The notes: generated by a model not told the origin, from the sequence alone. A stretch of 64,000 nt of DNA from Virgibacillus_F flavescens (GCF_050574275.1 NZ_CP192260.1:992001-1056000); one strand, 5' to 3'. Counted from the stretch's first letter, positions 26,373-35,131 are shown. A program made the numbers and translations.

Positions 26373-27794
26373 TTACAAGAAGAAGAATCCTGCAGTAAGG
26401 TAGAGAACAATTGCAATCCCAGCACCTAATGAAGCAATTTTTAATTTATATCGTGCATATTCCACTAAATCCATTTCGAGAATAGACGCTGTGGTAATCG
26501 TAGTATCGCCAAGCGGAGAAGTAAGTGCACCAAATGACCCGCTTGCGAAAACAGCACCAACGGTAATCGGCAAAGAAGCTCCAGTAACCGAAGCAAGTGT
26601 AATTCCAAGCGGCATAAATAACCCCCACGTCCCCCAAGATGAACCAATAAAGTAGGCAACCACTGCGCCAATTGCGAATATTATTGCCGGTATCGTAAAA
26701 CTCGGAAGAAAAGTTCCGAGTGTGGAGCTGATAAAACTGGAAAAGCCTAAATCTTCTGCAACGAGTGAAAGAGACCAAACCAGAACAAGCAGAATAATTG
26801 CTTGCATTAACTGGTTTCCTCCATCAAAAAAATGATAGATCGTTTCGTCCAATGACTGACGACGCAGCATATAATACACAAACGTAACGACAAGTGTGAT
26901 GAAGATTGCAAGGAGCATTACGAATGTTGCATCAGCCATGGAAAACGCCTGGAATACTGATTCGGCTCCCTTCTTTACACCGTCAGACCATAAAAGAAAC
27001 AGAGATAAGCTGAGCAGCAAAAATAAAGGAATAATTAAATTCCAAGGCTGTGCTTTGACCATAGAGAGCTCCTTCTTACGTCCGAGCGTATGGAAGTCGT
27101 GCTCTTCTTTTTTAAGTTCCTTTTTTTCAGCACCTCCGTCTTTCTTTTTACCTCTCGTCCAGAATGTGCGAATAAGTCCAATTAGCAGCATAGTGATTGC
27201 AAAAAAGTTAAATGGAATACTTAATAAGAAGATTTCATAAGCTGATTCATTAAGGTTCTGTTTTTGTATCCCGCTCTCCACCAATGAAATCATAAATCCT
27301 ACAAAAGCCGTAGCAACAGGTAAAAGTACAATTACAGAAACGGTTGAAACGTCCATGGTAAACCCAACTTTTTGCTTAGACAACTTCATTTTTTCCATAA
27401 TTGATTTTACAACCGGCCCGATCATCATAATTCGAAACATCGGCATCATAAAAGTAAAAGGAAGCGTTAGCCAGATTAATATTAATAAGCCACGTTCGGA
27501 ATGGATTTTTTTGCCAATCCACTCAGCAAATCCTTTAATTCCGCCTGAAATAGTCATCATTCCGACTAGCCCGCCAAATAAATATAAAAAGCCAATAATT
27601 TTAATGTTGGTTTCGTCTGCTAATGTTTTAATGATATATGCAATCGTCTGTTCCGCTCCGGACATTGGGTTCATTTCAACCAGGAATGCACCAACAAGCA
27701 AGCCAAGAACAAGTCCAGGTAATATTTTTTTTAGCCACATGGATAAAACGATTACTACTAAAAAAGGTATTAATGACATCCAAGATTGATCCAT
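26373..27794 (-). CDS. Na+/H+ antiporter NhaC family protein
   Basis: 473 aa, about eleven or twelve hydrophobic segments. NhaC-family motifs are FIGSSWGTWGLFMPLG near residue 385 and ASGSFGALTSPLGDTT near residue 425. A charged cytoplasmic loop lies near residues 220-245 (GKKKDGGAEKKELKK). The start is ATG 27794, seven bases after AAGGGGTG; a GTG nine bases earlier is less likely. NhaC-family members exchange sodium for protons, and some exchange organic acids or amino acids instead. The neighbours suggest an amino-acid-linked role, but that is inference. No terminator is obvious downstream. Confidence 0.87.
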   Translation of the reverse strand: MDQSWMSLIPFLVVIVLSMWLKKILPGLVLGLLVGAFLVEMNPMSGAEQTIAYIIKTLADETNIKIIGFLYLFGGLVGMMTISGGIKGFAEWIGKKIHSERGLLILIWLTLPFTFMMPMFRIMMIGPVVKSIMEKMKLSKQKVGFTMDVSTVSVIVLLPVATAFVGFMISLVESGIQKQNLNESAYEIFLLSIPFNFFAITMLLIGLIRTFWTRGKKKDGGAEKKELKKEEHDFHTLGRKKELSMVKAQPWNLIIPLFLLLSLSLFLLWSDGVKKGAESVFQAFSMADATFVMLLAIFITLVVTFVYYMLRRQSLDETIYHFFDGGNQLMQAIILLVLVWSLSLVAEDLGFSSFISSTLGTFLPSFTIPAIIFAIGAVVAYFIGSSWGTWGLFMPLGITLASVTGASLPITVGAVFASGSFGALTSPLGDTTITTASILEMDLVEYARYKLKIASLGAGIAIVLYLTAGFFFL

Positions 27795-27936
27795 AGTACC
27801 CACCCCTTCAATCGTTACGGTGTCCCAATTTCCTTTTTTTCATTCAGTCTAAAGACCTTAGTTTGGGGAAATCTGTTTAGTAAATAGCTAAAAAAGGTAA
27901 AGGATAGATAGTACATAATTCTTGAGAGGTGCTAAC

Positions 27937-29004
27937 ATGTGGATTAGACATTCGTTTTTCAAATATGCGATAGGAATATTAATTGTTTTACTTTGTATTT
28001 TTTTCCTGGGAAAAGTAGATTTTTTTCTGAATCCATTTCAAAAGCTTATAGCTATTTTGTTTTTCCCGATAATTATATCAGGCTTATTTTATTACATACT
28101 CAGACCGGTTGTTAATTTTTTTGCCAGACCGAAATATATGAACAAATCGCTAGCGATTATAGCTGTTTATGCACTCTTTGCTTTAATAATCTTCTTATTT
28201 ATTCATTTTGCAGGTGCTAAAATTAGTGATCAGGTTCAACAGCTAACCAATCAGTTTCCTCAAAAAGTGGAGAATACGATCGATCAAACAAAATCATTAA
28301 TTAAGGAAAATAACTTCGGCATGCTGTCAGTCGAGGAGATTAAACAGAAATCTATTACCTATTTAAGTGATCTTGCCAAAAAAATTGGAGATAATTTAAC
28401 TGCAATTATTGGCGCTATAACAAGTGTCGCGACTGTCTTAATATTGGTGCCTTTTATTCTTTTCTATTTCCTGAAGGATGGACATAAGCTTCTCCCGTAC
28501 CTTCTTAACTTTATTCCAAGCAAGCATTCGGATGAGGGGAAGCGGATTTTAAAAGACATTGACAGTACGCTTGCTGCATACATTCTTGGGCAGCTGACAG
28601 TGGGGCTGGTTGACGGAATTCTAATGTATATCGGATATATGATTATTGACCTGGATTATGCCATCATACTTGCGATGTTTGTCGTTATTACAGCCGTAGT
28701 TCCTTTAATAGGTCCTGCATTAGGTGTCCTGCCAGCTATCTTAATTGCCCTCATTCAGGCTCCAGTAATGGTGCTGTACGTCCTGATCATACTTCTGATT
28801 GTCCAACAATTAGAGGGTAATCTAGTATCGCCAGCTGTGTTCGGAAAAAGACTGCAGCTTCATCCGCTAACAATCATATTGCTGCTAGTTGTGGCAGGTT
28901 CACTATACGGATTTGTAGGGATTTTAATTGCTATACCGCTGTACGCTGTTTTAAAAGTTACAATTAAGAACTTTTATAAATTTTACCGTCTTCGCAAGTC
29001 ATAA
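27937..29004 (+). CDS. AI-2E family transporter
   Basis: 355 aa membrane protein with about eight hydrophobic segments. The typical layout is present: three early helices, a long soluble stretch (residues ~95-150, DQVQQLTNQFPQ), then VPFILFYFLKDG, the PLIGPALGVLPA motif and the late QQLEGNLVSPAVFGKRLQLHP motif, which is the most conserved family signature. The start is ATG 27937 after GAGAGGTG. Members export various small molecules or ions; some are Na+/H+ antiporters, the AI-2 name being historical. It is divergent from NhaC and precedes the ligase genes, so it may export their product, but this is only a suggestion. Confidence 0.88.
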   Translation: MWIRHSFFKYAIGILIVLLCIFFLGKVDFFLNPFQKLIAILFFPIIISGLFYYILRPVVNFFARPKYMNKSLAIIAVYALFALIIFLFIHFAGAKISDQVQQLTNQFPQKVENTIDQTKSLIKENNFGMLSVEEIKQKSITYLSDLAKKIGDNLTAIIGAITSVATVLILVPFILFYFLKDGHKLLPYLLNFIPSKHSDEGKRILKDIDSTLAAYILGQLTVGLVDGILMYIGYMIIDLDYAIILAMFVVITAVVPLIGPALGVLPAILIALIQAPVMVLYVLIILLIVQQLEGNLVSPAVFGKRLQLHPLTIILLLVVAGSLYGFVGILIAIPLYAVLKVTIKNFYKFYRLRKS

Positions 29005-29089
29005 TAGGGCTGGAGATTCTGTTATATTCATAGGGTGAAATTTATTGTATACTAGTATTAAACGACGTGATATTCAAGGAGTAGATAGG

Positions 29090-30271
29090 ATGAAAAACAA
29101 AGCAGTTATTTTAGGCAACAATTATTATATTGGTTTAAGTGCTATTAAGTGTTTAGGAATTCATGACATACACACAGTAGCTGTTGACTATACGGAAGAA
29201 GAGAGATATGGTGCCGAGTCAAAATATTGCTCAGAGAAATTAATTGCACCACACTATAAAAATGATTCCGATGCATTTATCAAATTTTTAATTGATTATG
29301 CAAAAAAACAAGATGAAAAGCCAGTCTTAATTCCTTGTCATGACTCCTATGTAGAAGTTATTGACACAAAGTTGGACGAGCTGAAAGAATATTATTTAAT
29401 TCCACAAACCGAACAGGGACTATATACAAAGGTAATGAATAAAGACACGTTACATCAACTGGCAATTGAAAAGGGAATGAAAGTACCTGAAACGATCCAG
29501 GTGGATGATCCGGATTTCTATGAAAAGATCGATTCAATTATTCAATTTCCATGTCTTGTAAAGCCAACAGATTCACCATCATTTGTATCGAAATTCCGAA
29601 AAAAGCTGTTTAAAGTGCATTCGAGAGAAGAATTGGACGAAGCACTTCAGCAAGCAAAAGATGCTGATTTGGATGTGATTGTTCAACGCATTATCCCAGG
29701 TTTTGATAACCATATGCATACATTTGATGCTTATTTAAATCAGGATGCAAAAGTGACACACTGGGCAACCTGCCAAAAACATCGTCAATACCCGATTAAC
29801 TTTGGAGCTTCTGTATATATTGTACAAAAACATATACCAGAGCTGTATAAAATAGGTTCTAAATTTTTAGAGGAAATAGGATTTAAAGGCTTTGCTGAAA
29901 TCGAGTTTAAGAAAGACGCACAGACTGGCGATTATTATTTAATCGAGATTAATGCGCGCATAACCAATTTTAATCAAATGTTAAGTGAAATCGGGCTTAA
30001 TATGCCGTACATTACGTACATGGAACTAACAGGCAATCCATTGGAACCAAAAGCTATTCAATCTGATACAAATACTGCTTTTTGGTATGGATATGAAGAT
30101 ATGCTAGCAGTAAAAGAGTATGTAAAAACCGGGCAGCTCTCTGTTGGGAATGTACTAAAATCACTTGTACGTCCAAAGGTCAATGCAATATGGGATTGGA
30201 ATGATCCAAAGCCGGGAATGACCTTTATAAAGTCGAAGATTAATAAAAGATTTCCCAGCCTTTCGAAGTAA
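29090..30271 (+). CDS. ATP-grasp carboxylate-amine ligase (D-aspartate ligase-like)
   Basis: 393 aa from ATG 29090, eight bases after AAGGAG. The first ~120 residues form the N-terminal lobe (AVILGNNYYIGLSAIKCLG). The ATP-grasp domain follows with FPCLVKPTDSPSF near residue 155, a glycine-rich/VQRIIPGFDNHMHTFD segment near 200 and the metal site FAEIEFKK then LIEINARITNFN near 270-300. This pattern fits the COG3919-type predicted ligases that include the D-aspartate ligase of enterococci (Aslfm), which joins beta-D-Asp to peptidoglycan precursors. It precedes a MurE-like ligase and an Asp/Glu racemase. The acceptor is unknown. Confidence 0.75.
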   Translation: MKNKAVILGNNYYIGLSAIKCLGIHDIHTVAVDYTEEERYGAESKYCSEKLIAPHYKNDSDAFIKFLIDYAKKQDEKPVLIPCHDSYVEVIDTKLDELKEYYLIPQTEQGLYTKVMNKDTLHQLAIEKGMKVPETIQVDDPDFYEKIDSIIQFPCLVKPTDSPSFVSKFRKKLFKVHSREELDEALQQAKDADLDVIVQRIIPGFDNHMHTFDAYLNQDAKVTHWATCQKHRQYPINFGASVYIVQKHIPELYKIGSKFLEEIGFKGFAEIEFKKDAQTGDYYLIEINARITNFNQMLSEIGLNMPYITYMELTGNPLEPKAIQSDTNTAFWYGYEDMLAVKEYVKTGQLSVGNVLKSLVRPKVNAIWDWNDPKPGMTFIKSKINKRFPSLSK

Positions 30272-30361
30272 CTGAAGAGGTTGGCTGTATACAACCCAAA
30301 AAATAACAAACGCTAATACAAATTAGATGCGAAAGCACGTCTGAAATGAGGAGCTGAAAAA

Positions 30362-31846
30362 ATGTTATTAACCTCTATCGTACAAGGTCTGGAATATGAC
30401 AACATCAAAGGGGATTTGAATAGGGAAATCAGTGCAATTTCCTATGATTCCAGAGATGCTGTGGATAATAGTATCTTTGTTGCAATTTCAGGTTTTGCCG
30501 TTGATGGGCATCATTTTATTGATAAAGCGATTGAACAAGGCGCATCGACAATTATTCTGGAAAAAGATATGCCAATAGAACATGATGTTACGGTTTTAAA
30601 AGTGGTTAATTCACGGGATGCACTCGCCCGGGTTTCAGCTAATTTTTACCATAATCCAACGGAAGACTTAAATGTTATTGGAATTACCGGAACGAATGGT
30701 AAAACGTCAACGTCGTATTTTATAAAATCGATTTTTGAACAGGCCGAACATTCAATAGGATTAATTGGAACGATCGGTACAATAATCAATAATAAACTGG
30801 TGAAAAATAAAAATACAACGCCTGAATCACTTAACCTGCAGCGCACGTTCTCTGAAATGAAACAGGAAGAAGTGGATAATTGTATTATGGAAGTTTCGTC
30901 ACACTCCTTAAACCTAAGGCGCGTGGCGTACAGTAAATTTAATACTGGGATTTTCACAAACCTCTCGCCTGATCATTTAGAACTTCACAACAGCATGGAT
31001 GAGTATTTTGAAGCGAAGGCCGAACTGTTTGACCTGACCGACGACTTCAATATTATTAATGTTGATGATAGTTATGGAAGAAGGTTAATTAACCGAGTTG
31101 AAAATTATGACACCACACTGGTGACGTTTGGTATCGATTATAAAGCTGATATTTATCCAACAGATATTCACTACTCATTTGATGCGACGACCTATACGGT
31201 TAACACGCCTTCAGGAAGCATTAAAGTAACAGTTAATATACCAGGTGCCATCTATGTATATAACAGCCTTGCAGCGATTGCATGTGCATATTGTAACGGA
31301 GTGTCGCTTGAAGATATTCAGCGTGGTATTCAGAATGTGGAGAGTATCAAAGGACGCCTTGAGACAATTTACAAAGAAAAAGACTATAAAGTTATTGTCG
31401 ATTTCTCCCATACCGAGGATGCACTGGAAAAAGCATTAACGACAATTCGACCTTACGTAAAAGGGCGATTAATCCTCGTATTTGGGGTGTATGCTGATTT
31501 TAGTGATAAAGGACGGGAAAAACGTATCGGAATGAGTCGAATAGCGTCCAAGTATGCAGATTTCTCCGTTGTTACATCGGATAATCCAAAAAATCATGAC
31601 CCTGTTTTAATTGTGAATGAAATTTCAGAAGCAATGAATCGATTTGAAGGAAAATATAAAGCAATACTTGAGCGGGAAGCAGCAATTCAGTATGCAATTA
31701 AGATGAGTGAGAAGGGTGACGCAATTCTTATCGCAGGTAAAGGTCATGAAACAACACAGGCAATTGGTGACAAAGAAGTACCGTTTAATGAAACCGATAT
31801 TGCGTTAGAAGCATTAAAGAAAAAGAAACAATTTGTGCAGTTATAA
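30362..31846 (+). CDS. MurE-like UDP-MurNAc-dipeptide:amino-acid ligase
   Basis: 494 aa, three-domain Mur ligase. Domain 1 spans residues ~1-98. Domain 2 begins with the P-loop GITGTNGKTSTS (residues 108-119) and includes TTPESLNLQ, MEVSSHSLNLRR and SPDHLELHNSMDEYFEAK. Domain 3 has the acid-recognition motif DNPK at 407-410 and AGKGHETTQ. The MurE of diaminopimelate species has DNPR at this place; here Arg is replaced by Lys, so substrate choice may differ (for example L-Orn or L-Lys). It may be a paralogue outside the usual dcw cluster. It follows the ATP-grasp gene by 90 bp and has a GAGGAG site. Confidence 0.85.
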   Translation: MLLTSIVQGLEYDNIKGDLNREISAISYDSRDAVDNSIFVAISGFAVDGHHFIDKAIEQGASTIILEKDMPIEHDVTVLKVVNSRDALARVSANFYHNPTEDLNVIGITGTNGKTSTSYFIKSIFEQAEHSIGLIGTIGTIINNKLVKNKNTTPESLNLQRTFSEMKQEEVDNCIMEVSSHSLNLRRVAYSKFNTGIFTNLSPDHLELHNSMDEYFEAKAELFDLTDDFNIINVDDSYGRRLINRVENYDTTLVTFGIDYKADIYPTDIHYSFDATTYTVNTPSGSIKVTVNIPGAIYVYNSLAAIACAYCNGVSLEDIQRGIQNVESIKGRLETIYKEKDYKVIVDFSHTEDALEKALTTIRPYVKGRLILVFGVYADFSDKGREKRIGMSRIASKYADFSVVTSDNPKNHDPVLIVNEISEAMNRFEGKYKAILEREAAIQYAIKMSEKGDAILIAGKGHETTQAIGDKEVPFNETDIALEALKKKKQFVQL

Positions 31847-31851
31847 GCCAA

Positions 31852-31920
31852 TAACCACCAGATAATGATTGTTTCTATCGAAAATCATATAGAATATACA
31901 CGTGATAAAGTAGGTGGTTA
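31852..31920 (+). promoter_or_regulatory. Inverted repeat covering the racemase ribosome binding site
   Basis: TAACCACC (31852-31859) is complementary to GGTGGTTA (31913-31920), which contains the ribosome binding site of the racemase gene. A second pair ATGATT/AATCAT lies inside. In RNA this could fold back and hide the site, giving post-transcriptional control, or it could be a protein operator. Confidence 0.4.
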
Positions 31921-31924
31921 ACAT

Positions 31925-32647
31925 ATGGAACAGAAAAAGTTAGGTGTCTTAGGTGGCATGGGCCCGATGGCCACGTCATTGTTTTTTGAAAGAATTATTG
32001 AAAATACATTAGCCAAAAAAGATCAGGACCATTTGGACATGCTGATTTTAAACCACGCCTCAGCTCCTGATCGAACTGCTGCAATTTTAAATGGCAATGT
32101 AGAGCCGTTCTTAAAGGCTGTGAAAAGTGACTTTGAGCTGTTTGAAAAGACGGATGTTGCGAATATTGCCATCCCTTGTAATACGTCGCACTATTTTTAT
32201 GATACTATGCAGGCGATGACCAGCATAAACATAATTAATATGATTGATGAAACGTCAAAGTATATAAGTGAATCATACGGTCCAAATGCCAAAGTAGGAG
32301 TTCTTGCCACAAACGGCACTATTAATACTGGCATCTATCAAAAAGGCTGTCAGAAATTTGATATGGAATCATTTATTCCAAATCAGGCCATCCAAGCTAA
32401 GGTTATGCAGATTATCTATCAGTTTAAAGCAGATGAACCAGTGGACCCGAGTGAACTGGATCGTATTATCAACGAACTTGTTTTTAAAGAAGGCTGCACA
32501 TGTGTCATTCTGGGCTGTACAGAACTATCATGCATCCCAGTAAGTGACGGAGCTAGTCACTATACAGTCGATGCCATGCAGGTATTGGTTGAACAATCTA
32601 TTATTCAATCTGGAAAAAGAGTAAAAAAAAGTACTAGGGTTGTATAA
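31925..32647 (+). CDS. Aspartate/glutamate racemase family protein
   Basis: 240 aa, cofactor-independent Asp/Glu racemase fold with two half domains. Both catalytic Cys are present: AIPCNTSHYF near residue 82 and CVILGCTELSC near residue 197. The N-terminus LGVLGGMGPMATSLF is the classic family start. It would supply D-Asp (or D-Glu) from the L form. It follows the ATP-grasp and MurE-like genes, which supports D-Asp incorporation into a peptide or cell-wall precursor. The initiation region is inside an inverted repeat. Confidence 0.88.
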   Translation: MEQKKLGVLGGMGPMATSLFFERIIENTLAKKDQDHLDMLILNHASAPDRTAAILNGNVEPFLKAVKSDFELFEKTDVANIAIPCNTSHYFYDTMQAMTSINIINMIDETSKYISESYGPNAKVGVLATNGTINTGIYQKGCQKFDMESFIPNQAIQAKVMQIIYQFKADEPVDPSELDRIINELVFKEGCTCVILGCTELSCIPVSDGASHYTVDAMQVLVEQSIIQSGKRVKKSTRVV

Positions 32648-32669
32648 CTTCACGTAGGGGGAATGATGG

Positions 32670-32870
32670 ATGAGTCTTCGGGGCGATAAGAGGTTTGATG
32701 AATTTTTGGCTGACTCCTTTAAGGATGGTACATGTGTCCGAGAATTGCGCTTAACCAACGCTGAACTTACTTACGTTCGACTGAAGTTCCCTAAATCAAG
32801 AGTAAAAAAATTACCAAAGACTAACACAAACACGTTGAAAAAAGAATGGTATGAAGTTAGAATCAAATAA
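32670..32870 (+). CDS. Small basic protein of unknown function
   Basis: 66 aa with a strongly basic C-terminal half (KFPKSRVKKLPKTNTNTLKK core). It starts at ATG 32670 after a GGGGGAATG site and is followed by a good terminator. It lies 22 bp after the racemase and so is probably the last gene of that operon. No family is recognised. Its small size and charge would suit a nucleic-acid-binding or regulatory protein, but this cannot be shown. Confidence 0.6.
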   Translation: MSLRGDKRFDEFLADSFKDGTCVRELRLTNAELTYVRLKFPKSRVKKLPKTNTNTLKKEWYEVRIK

Positions 32871-32879
32871 CCAGATCGG

Positions 32880-32911
32880 CCGACTCTTCCAATGAAGATT
32901 CGGTTTTTTTA
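32880..32911 (+). terminator. Rho-independent terminator after the racemase operon
   Basis: CCGACTCTTC-CAAT-GAAGATTCGG (one C-T mismatch) followed by seven T. Confidence 0.85.
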
Positions 32912-32949
32912 ATGGGCTTTTATAATTGTTGAGTATTTAAATAGCGATT

Positions 32950-33130
32950 GAGCTGGATATCGATAAATTTCGTTTCGGGAACGATATTATTTTTGACGAG
33001 ATGGATAAATTTTTTCCGAGCGTGATATGCTGAATCGCGCCATCGATAAGTAAAAGGCGAGAACGATAAGCTAAGGTACACCTTCGATAAAAGCGAGCGA
33101 TTAACAAAAGACCGGAAAAAGAGCGGTTGG
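32950..33130. repeat. Irregular CGATAA-motif array
   Basis: CGATAA or close variants recur about every 15-40 bp in one orientation (ATCGATAAATTTCG, AACGATATTA, ATCGATAAGTAAAAG, AACGATAAGC, TTCGATAAAAGCGAG, GAGCGATTAAC). The intervals are not constant, so it is not a simple tandem repeat. No reading frame is conserved. It lies between a terminator and the paaK promoter. Confidence 0.45.
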
Positions 33131-33144
33131 AACTTTTCAGATAA

Positions 33145-33173
33145 TTGACATTTCTAAATGTAAGCGCTATTAT
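33145..33173 (+). promoter_or_regulatory. paaK promoter with overlapping cre-like site
   Basis: TTGACA (33145-33150), a 17-bp spacer and TATTAT (33168-33173) form a near-consensus sigma-A promoter. TGTAAGCGCTATTA (33159-33172) matches the CcpA cre consensus at 13 of 14 positions and overlaps the -10 element, predicting catabolite repression. Downstream, TAAAC-N10-GTTTA (33190-33209) is a possible regulator site. Confidence 0.7.
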
Positions 33174-33255
33174 TTTGGATAACGAATTTTAAACGATAAA
33201 TAATGTTTACGTTATGAGATCAGCCGTTAAATAGCCTGACAGGGGGGGATTTGGT

Positions 33256-34581
33256 ATGATTTTCAATGAAGAAATGGAAACGTTGTCGAGTGACAAAATG
33301 AAAGAGTTACAGCTTGCGAGGCTGCAGTATACTGTTCGAAGGGTGGACAATCATGTTCCGTTTTACAGAGATAGATTCAGTGAAATGGAAATTGAACCCG
33401 AGGATATACAAACATTAGAAGATATCAAGAAGTTGCCGTTTACAGAGAAGGCAGATTTAAGAAACCATTATCCGTATGGACTTTTTGCTTCGCCTATGGA
33501 AGATATTATCCGTTTGCATGCTTCATCAGGAACGAGTGGTAAGCCAACAGTAGTCGGGTATACCAGAAAAGATATAGGTGATTGGGCAGAAATTATTGCA
33601 CGATCGATCGCTGCTGCGGGTGGTAAAGCCAGCGATGTCATGCATAATGCATACGGCTATGGACTGTTTACTGGTGGACTTGGTCTTCATCATGGCGGCG
33701 AGAAACTTGGAATTACAACTGTTCCGGTGTCTGGCGGAAATACGAAACGACAAATTATGCTGATTGAGGATTTTAAACCAAAAGTAATATGCGCAACTCC
33801 TTCCTATGCCCTGCGAATTGCTGAGCAAATGGAAGAAGACGGGAAGAACCCTCGGGCAACCACCTTGAAATATGGGATATTCGGTGCCGAACCATGGTCA
33901 AATGAAATGAGAGCAACATTAGAAGAGAAGTTAGACATTAAAGCAGTGGACATTTATGGGCTGAGTGAAGTTGTCGGACCAGGGGTTGCGATTGAATGCA
34001 AAGAAGAACAAAACGGACTCCACATTCAGGAGGATCATTTTTTTGTAGAAGTTATCGATCCAGATACGATGCAGCCGCTTCCTGATGGTGAATATGGCGA
34101 ACTCGTATTTACAAGTCTAACAAAAGAAGCCTTTCCTATTATACGCTATCGAACCGGTGATATAGCGTCCATTAATCGGGAAAAGTGCGGGTGTGGAAGA
34201 ACTACCGTACGAATGTCACGAATTAAAGGGCGAATCGGCGATATGCTGATTGTTCGTGGGGTTAATGTTTTCCCATCAGAAATGGAACGGTGTTTACTGC
34301 AGGTAAATGAACTTGCCCCGCATTATCAGGTTTATTTAAAGAAAGATGGATTTATGGATACCGTGGAATTGCATGTTGAATTAACAGAGGCAACTTTCGA
34401 AGCGTGTGGGCGCAGTCAGGAACATACCAAGGTACTAGAATTAAAACGACGAATTCAGGATTTAATTAAAGGCGAATGTCTGGTTTCAATTGACGTAAAT
34501 GTTTTAGCACCAAAATCCATACCGAGATCAGAAGGAAAAGCAGTCCGCATTGTAGACCAGCGAACGAAACTAACAATCTAG
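33256..34581 (+). CDS. paaK: Phenylacetate-CoA ligase
   Basis: 441 aa adenylate-forming enzyme that activates phenylacetate to phenylacetyl-CoA, the entry step of aerobic phenylacetate breakdown. The AMP-binding motif SSGTSGKPTVVGY is near residue 95, YGLSEVVGPGVAIEC near 235, YRTGDIASI near 298 and the C-terminal catalytic-Lys region (PRSEGKAVRI) near 420. The CGCG motif after the TGD region (REKCGCGRT) is typical of PaaK. The start has AGGGGGGGAT upstream. paaY follows 18 bp later. The predicted promoter and cre-like site lie 80-110 bp upstream. Confidence 0.95.
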   Translation: MIFNEEMETLSSDKMKELQLARLQYTVRRVDNHVPFYRDRFSEMEIEPEDIQTLEDIKKLPFTEKADLRNHYPYGLFASPMEDIIRLHASSGTSGKPTVVGYTRKDIGDWAEIIARSIAAAGGKASDVMHNAYGYGLFTGGLGLHHGGEKLGITTVPVSGGNTKRQIMLIEDFKPKVICATPSYALRIAEQMEEDGKNPRATTLKYGIFGAEPWSNEMRATLEEKLDIKAVDIYGLSEVVGPGVAIECKEEQNGLHIQEDHFFVEVIDPDTMQPLPDGEYGELVFTSLTKEAFPIIRYRTGDIASINREKCGCGRTTVRMSRIKGRIGDMLIVRGVNVFPSEMERCLLQVNELAPHYQVYLKKDGFMDTVELHVELTEATFEACGRSQEHTKVLELKRRIQDLIKGECLVSIDVNVLAPKSIPRSEGKAVRIVDQRTKLTI

Positions 34582-34599
34582 TAAAGGGGACTACATTCT

Positions 34600-35127
34600 A
34601 TGATATACCGATATAAAGAGCAATCACCACACATTCACGAGACTTCATTTGTGGCAGAGGATGCTACCGTAATTGGTGACGTGGAAATTGGCGCATATTC
34701 AACCATTTTGTTTAATGTTGTACTTAGGGGCGATGAGGGTCCAATTCGAATTGGCGAACGATGCAATATCCAGGATAACTCCGTTTGCCACCTCTATGAA
34801 AAATACCCATTAACGCTTGAGGACGACGTCTCCATTGGACATAATGCGATTATCCATGGATGTACCTTAAGAAAAGGCTGTTTAGTAGGTATGGGCGCTA
34901 CCGTCCTTGATGGCGCAGAGATTGGTGAATATTCAATAGTAGGGGCAAACAGTCTTGTGCCACCAGGAAAAATCATCCCACCACGCTCGCTTGTGCTGGG
35001 GTCTCCTGGAAAAGTAGTGCGGGAATTAACAGACAAAGATATGGAAATGATCGAAGAAACCATCCGTACATACGCAGAAAAAGGACAGGAATTTAAGAAC
35101 AAGGAAATTCTGGAAAGAATAGAATAG
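34600..35127 (+). CDS. paaY: PaaY-type hexapeptide-repeat thioesterase
   Basis: 175 aa left-handed beta-helix protein of the gamma-carbonic anhydrase fold, with hexapeptide repeats such as IGDVEIGAYSTI and IGHNAIIHGCTL. Three metal-type positions (CHLYEKYP, GHNAIIHGC) are visible. In PaaY the family hydrolyses toxic CoA intermediates that build up in the phenylacetate pathway. It is co-transcribed with paaK (18-bp gap). A plain gamma-carbonic anhydrase cannot be excluded from sequence alone, but the neighbours favour PaaY. Confidence 0.82.
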   Translation: MIYRYKEQSPHIHETSFVAEDATVIGDVEIGAYSTILFNVVLRGDEGPIRIGERCNIQDNSVCHLYEKYPLTLEDDVSIGHNAIIHGCTLRKGCLVGMGATVLDGAEIGEYSIVGANSLVPPGKIIPPRSLVLGSPGKVVRELTDKDMEMIEETIRTYAEKGQEFKNKEILERIE

Positions 35128-35131
35128 ACAA

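Noticed and set aside
27800..27936. SigB-type promoter for the AI-2E gene
   Set aside because: GTTTAG followed by a GGTAAA-like word is a poor fit in the -10 (no GGGTAT), so it is not reported as a site.
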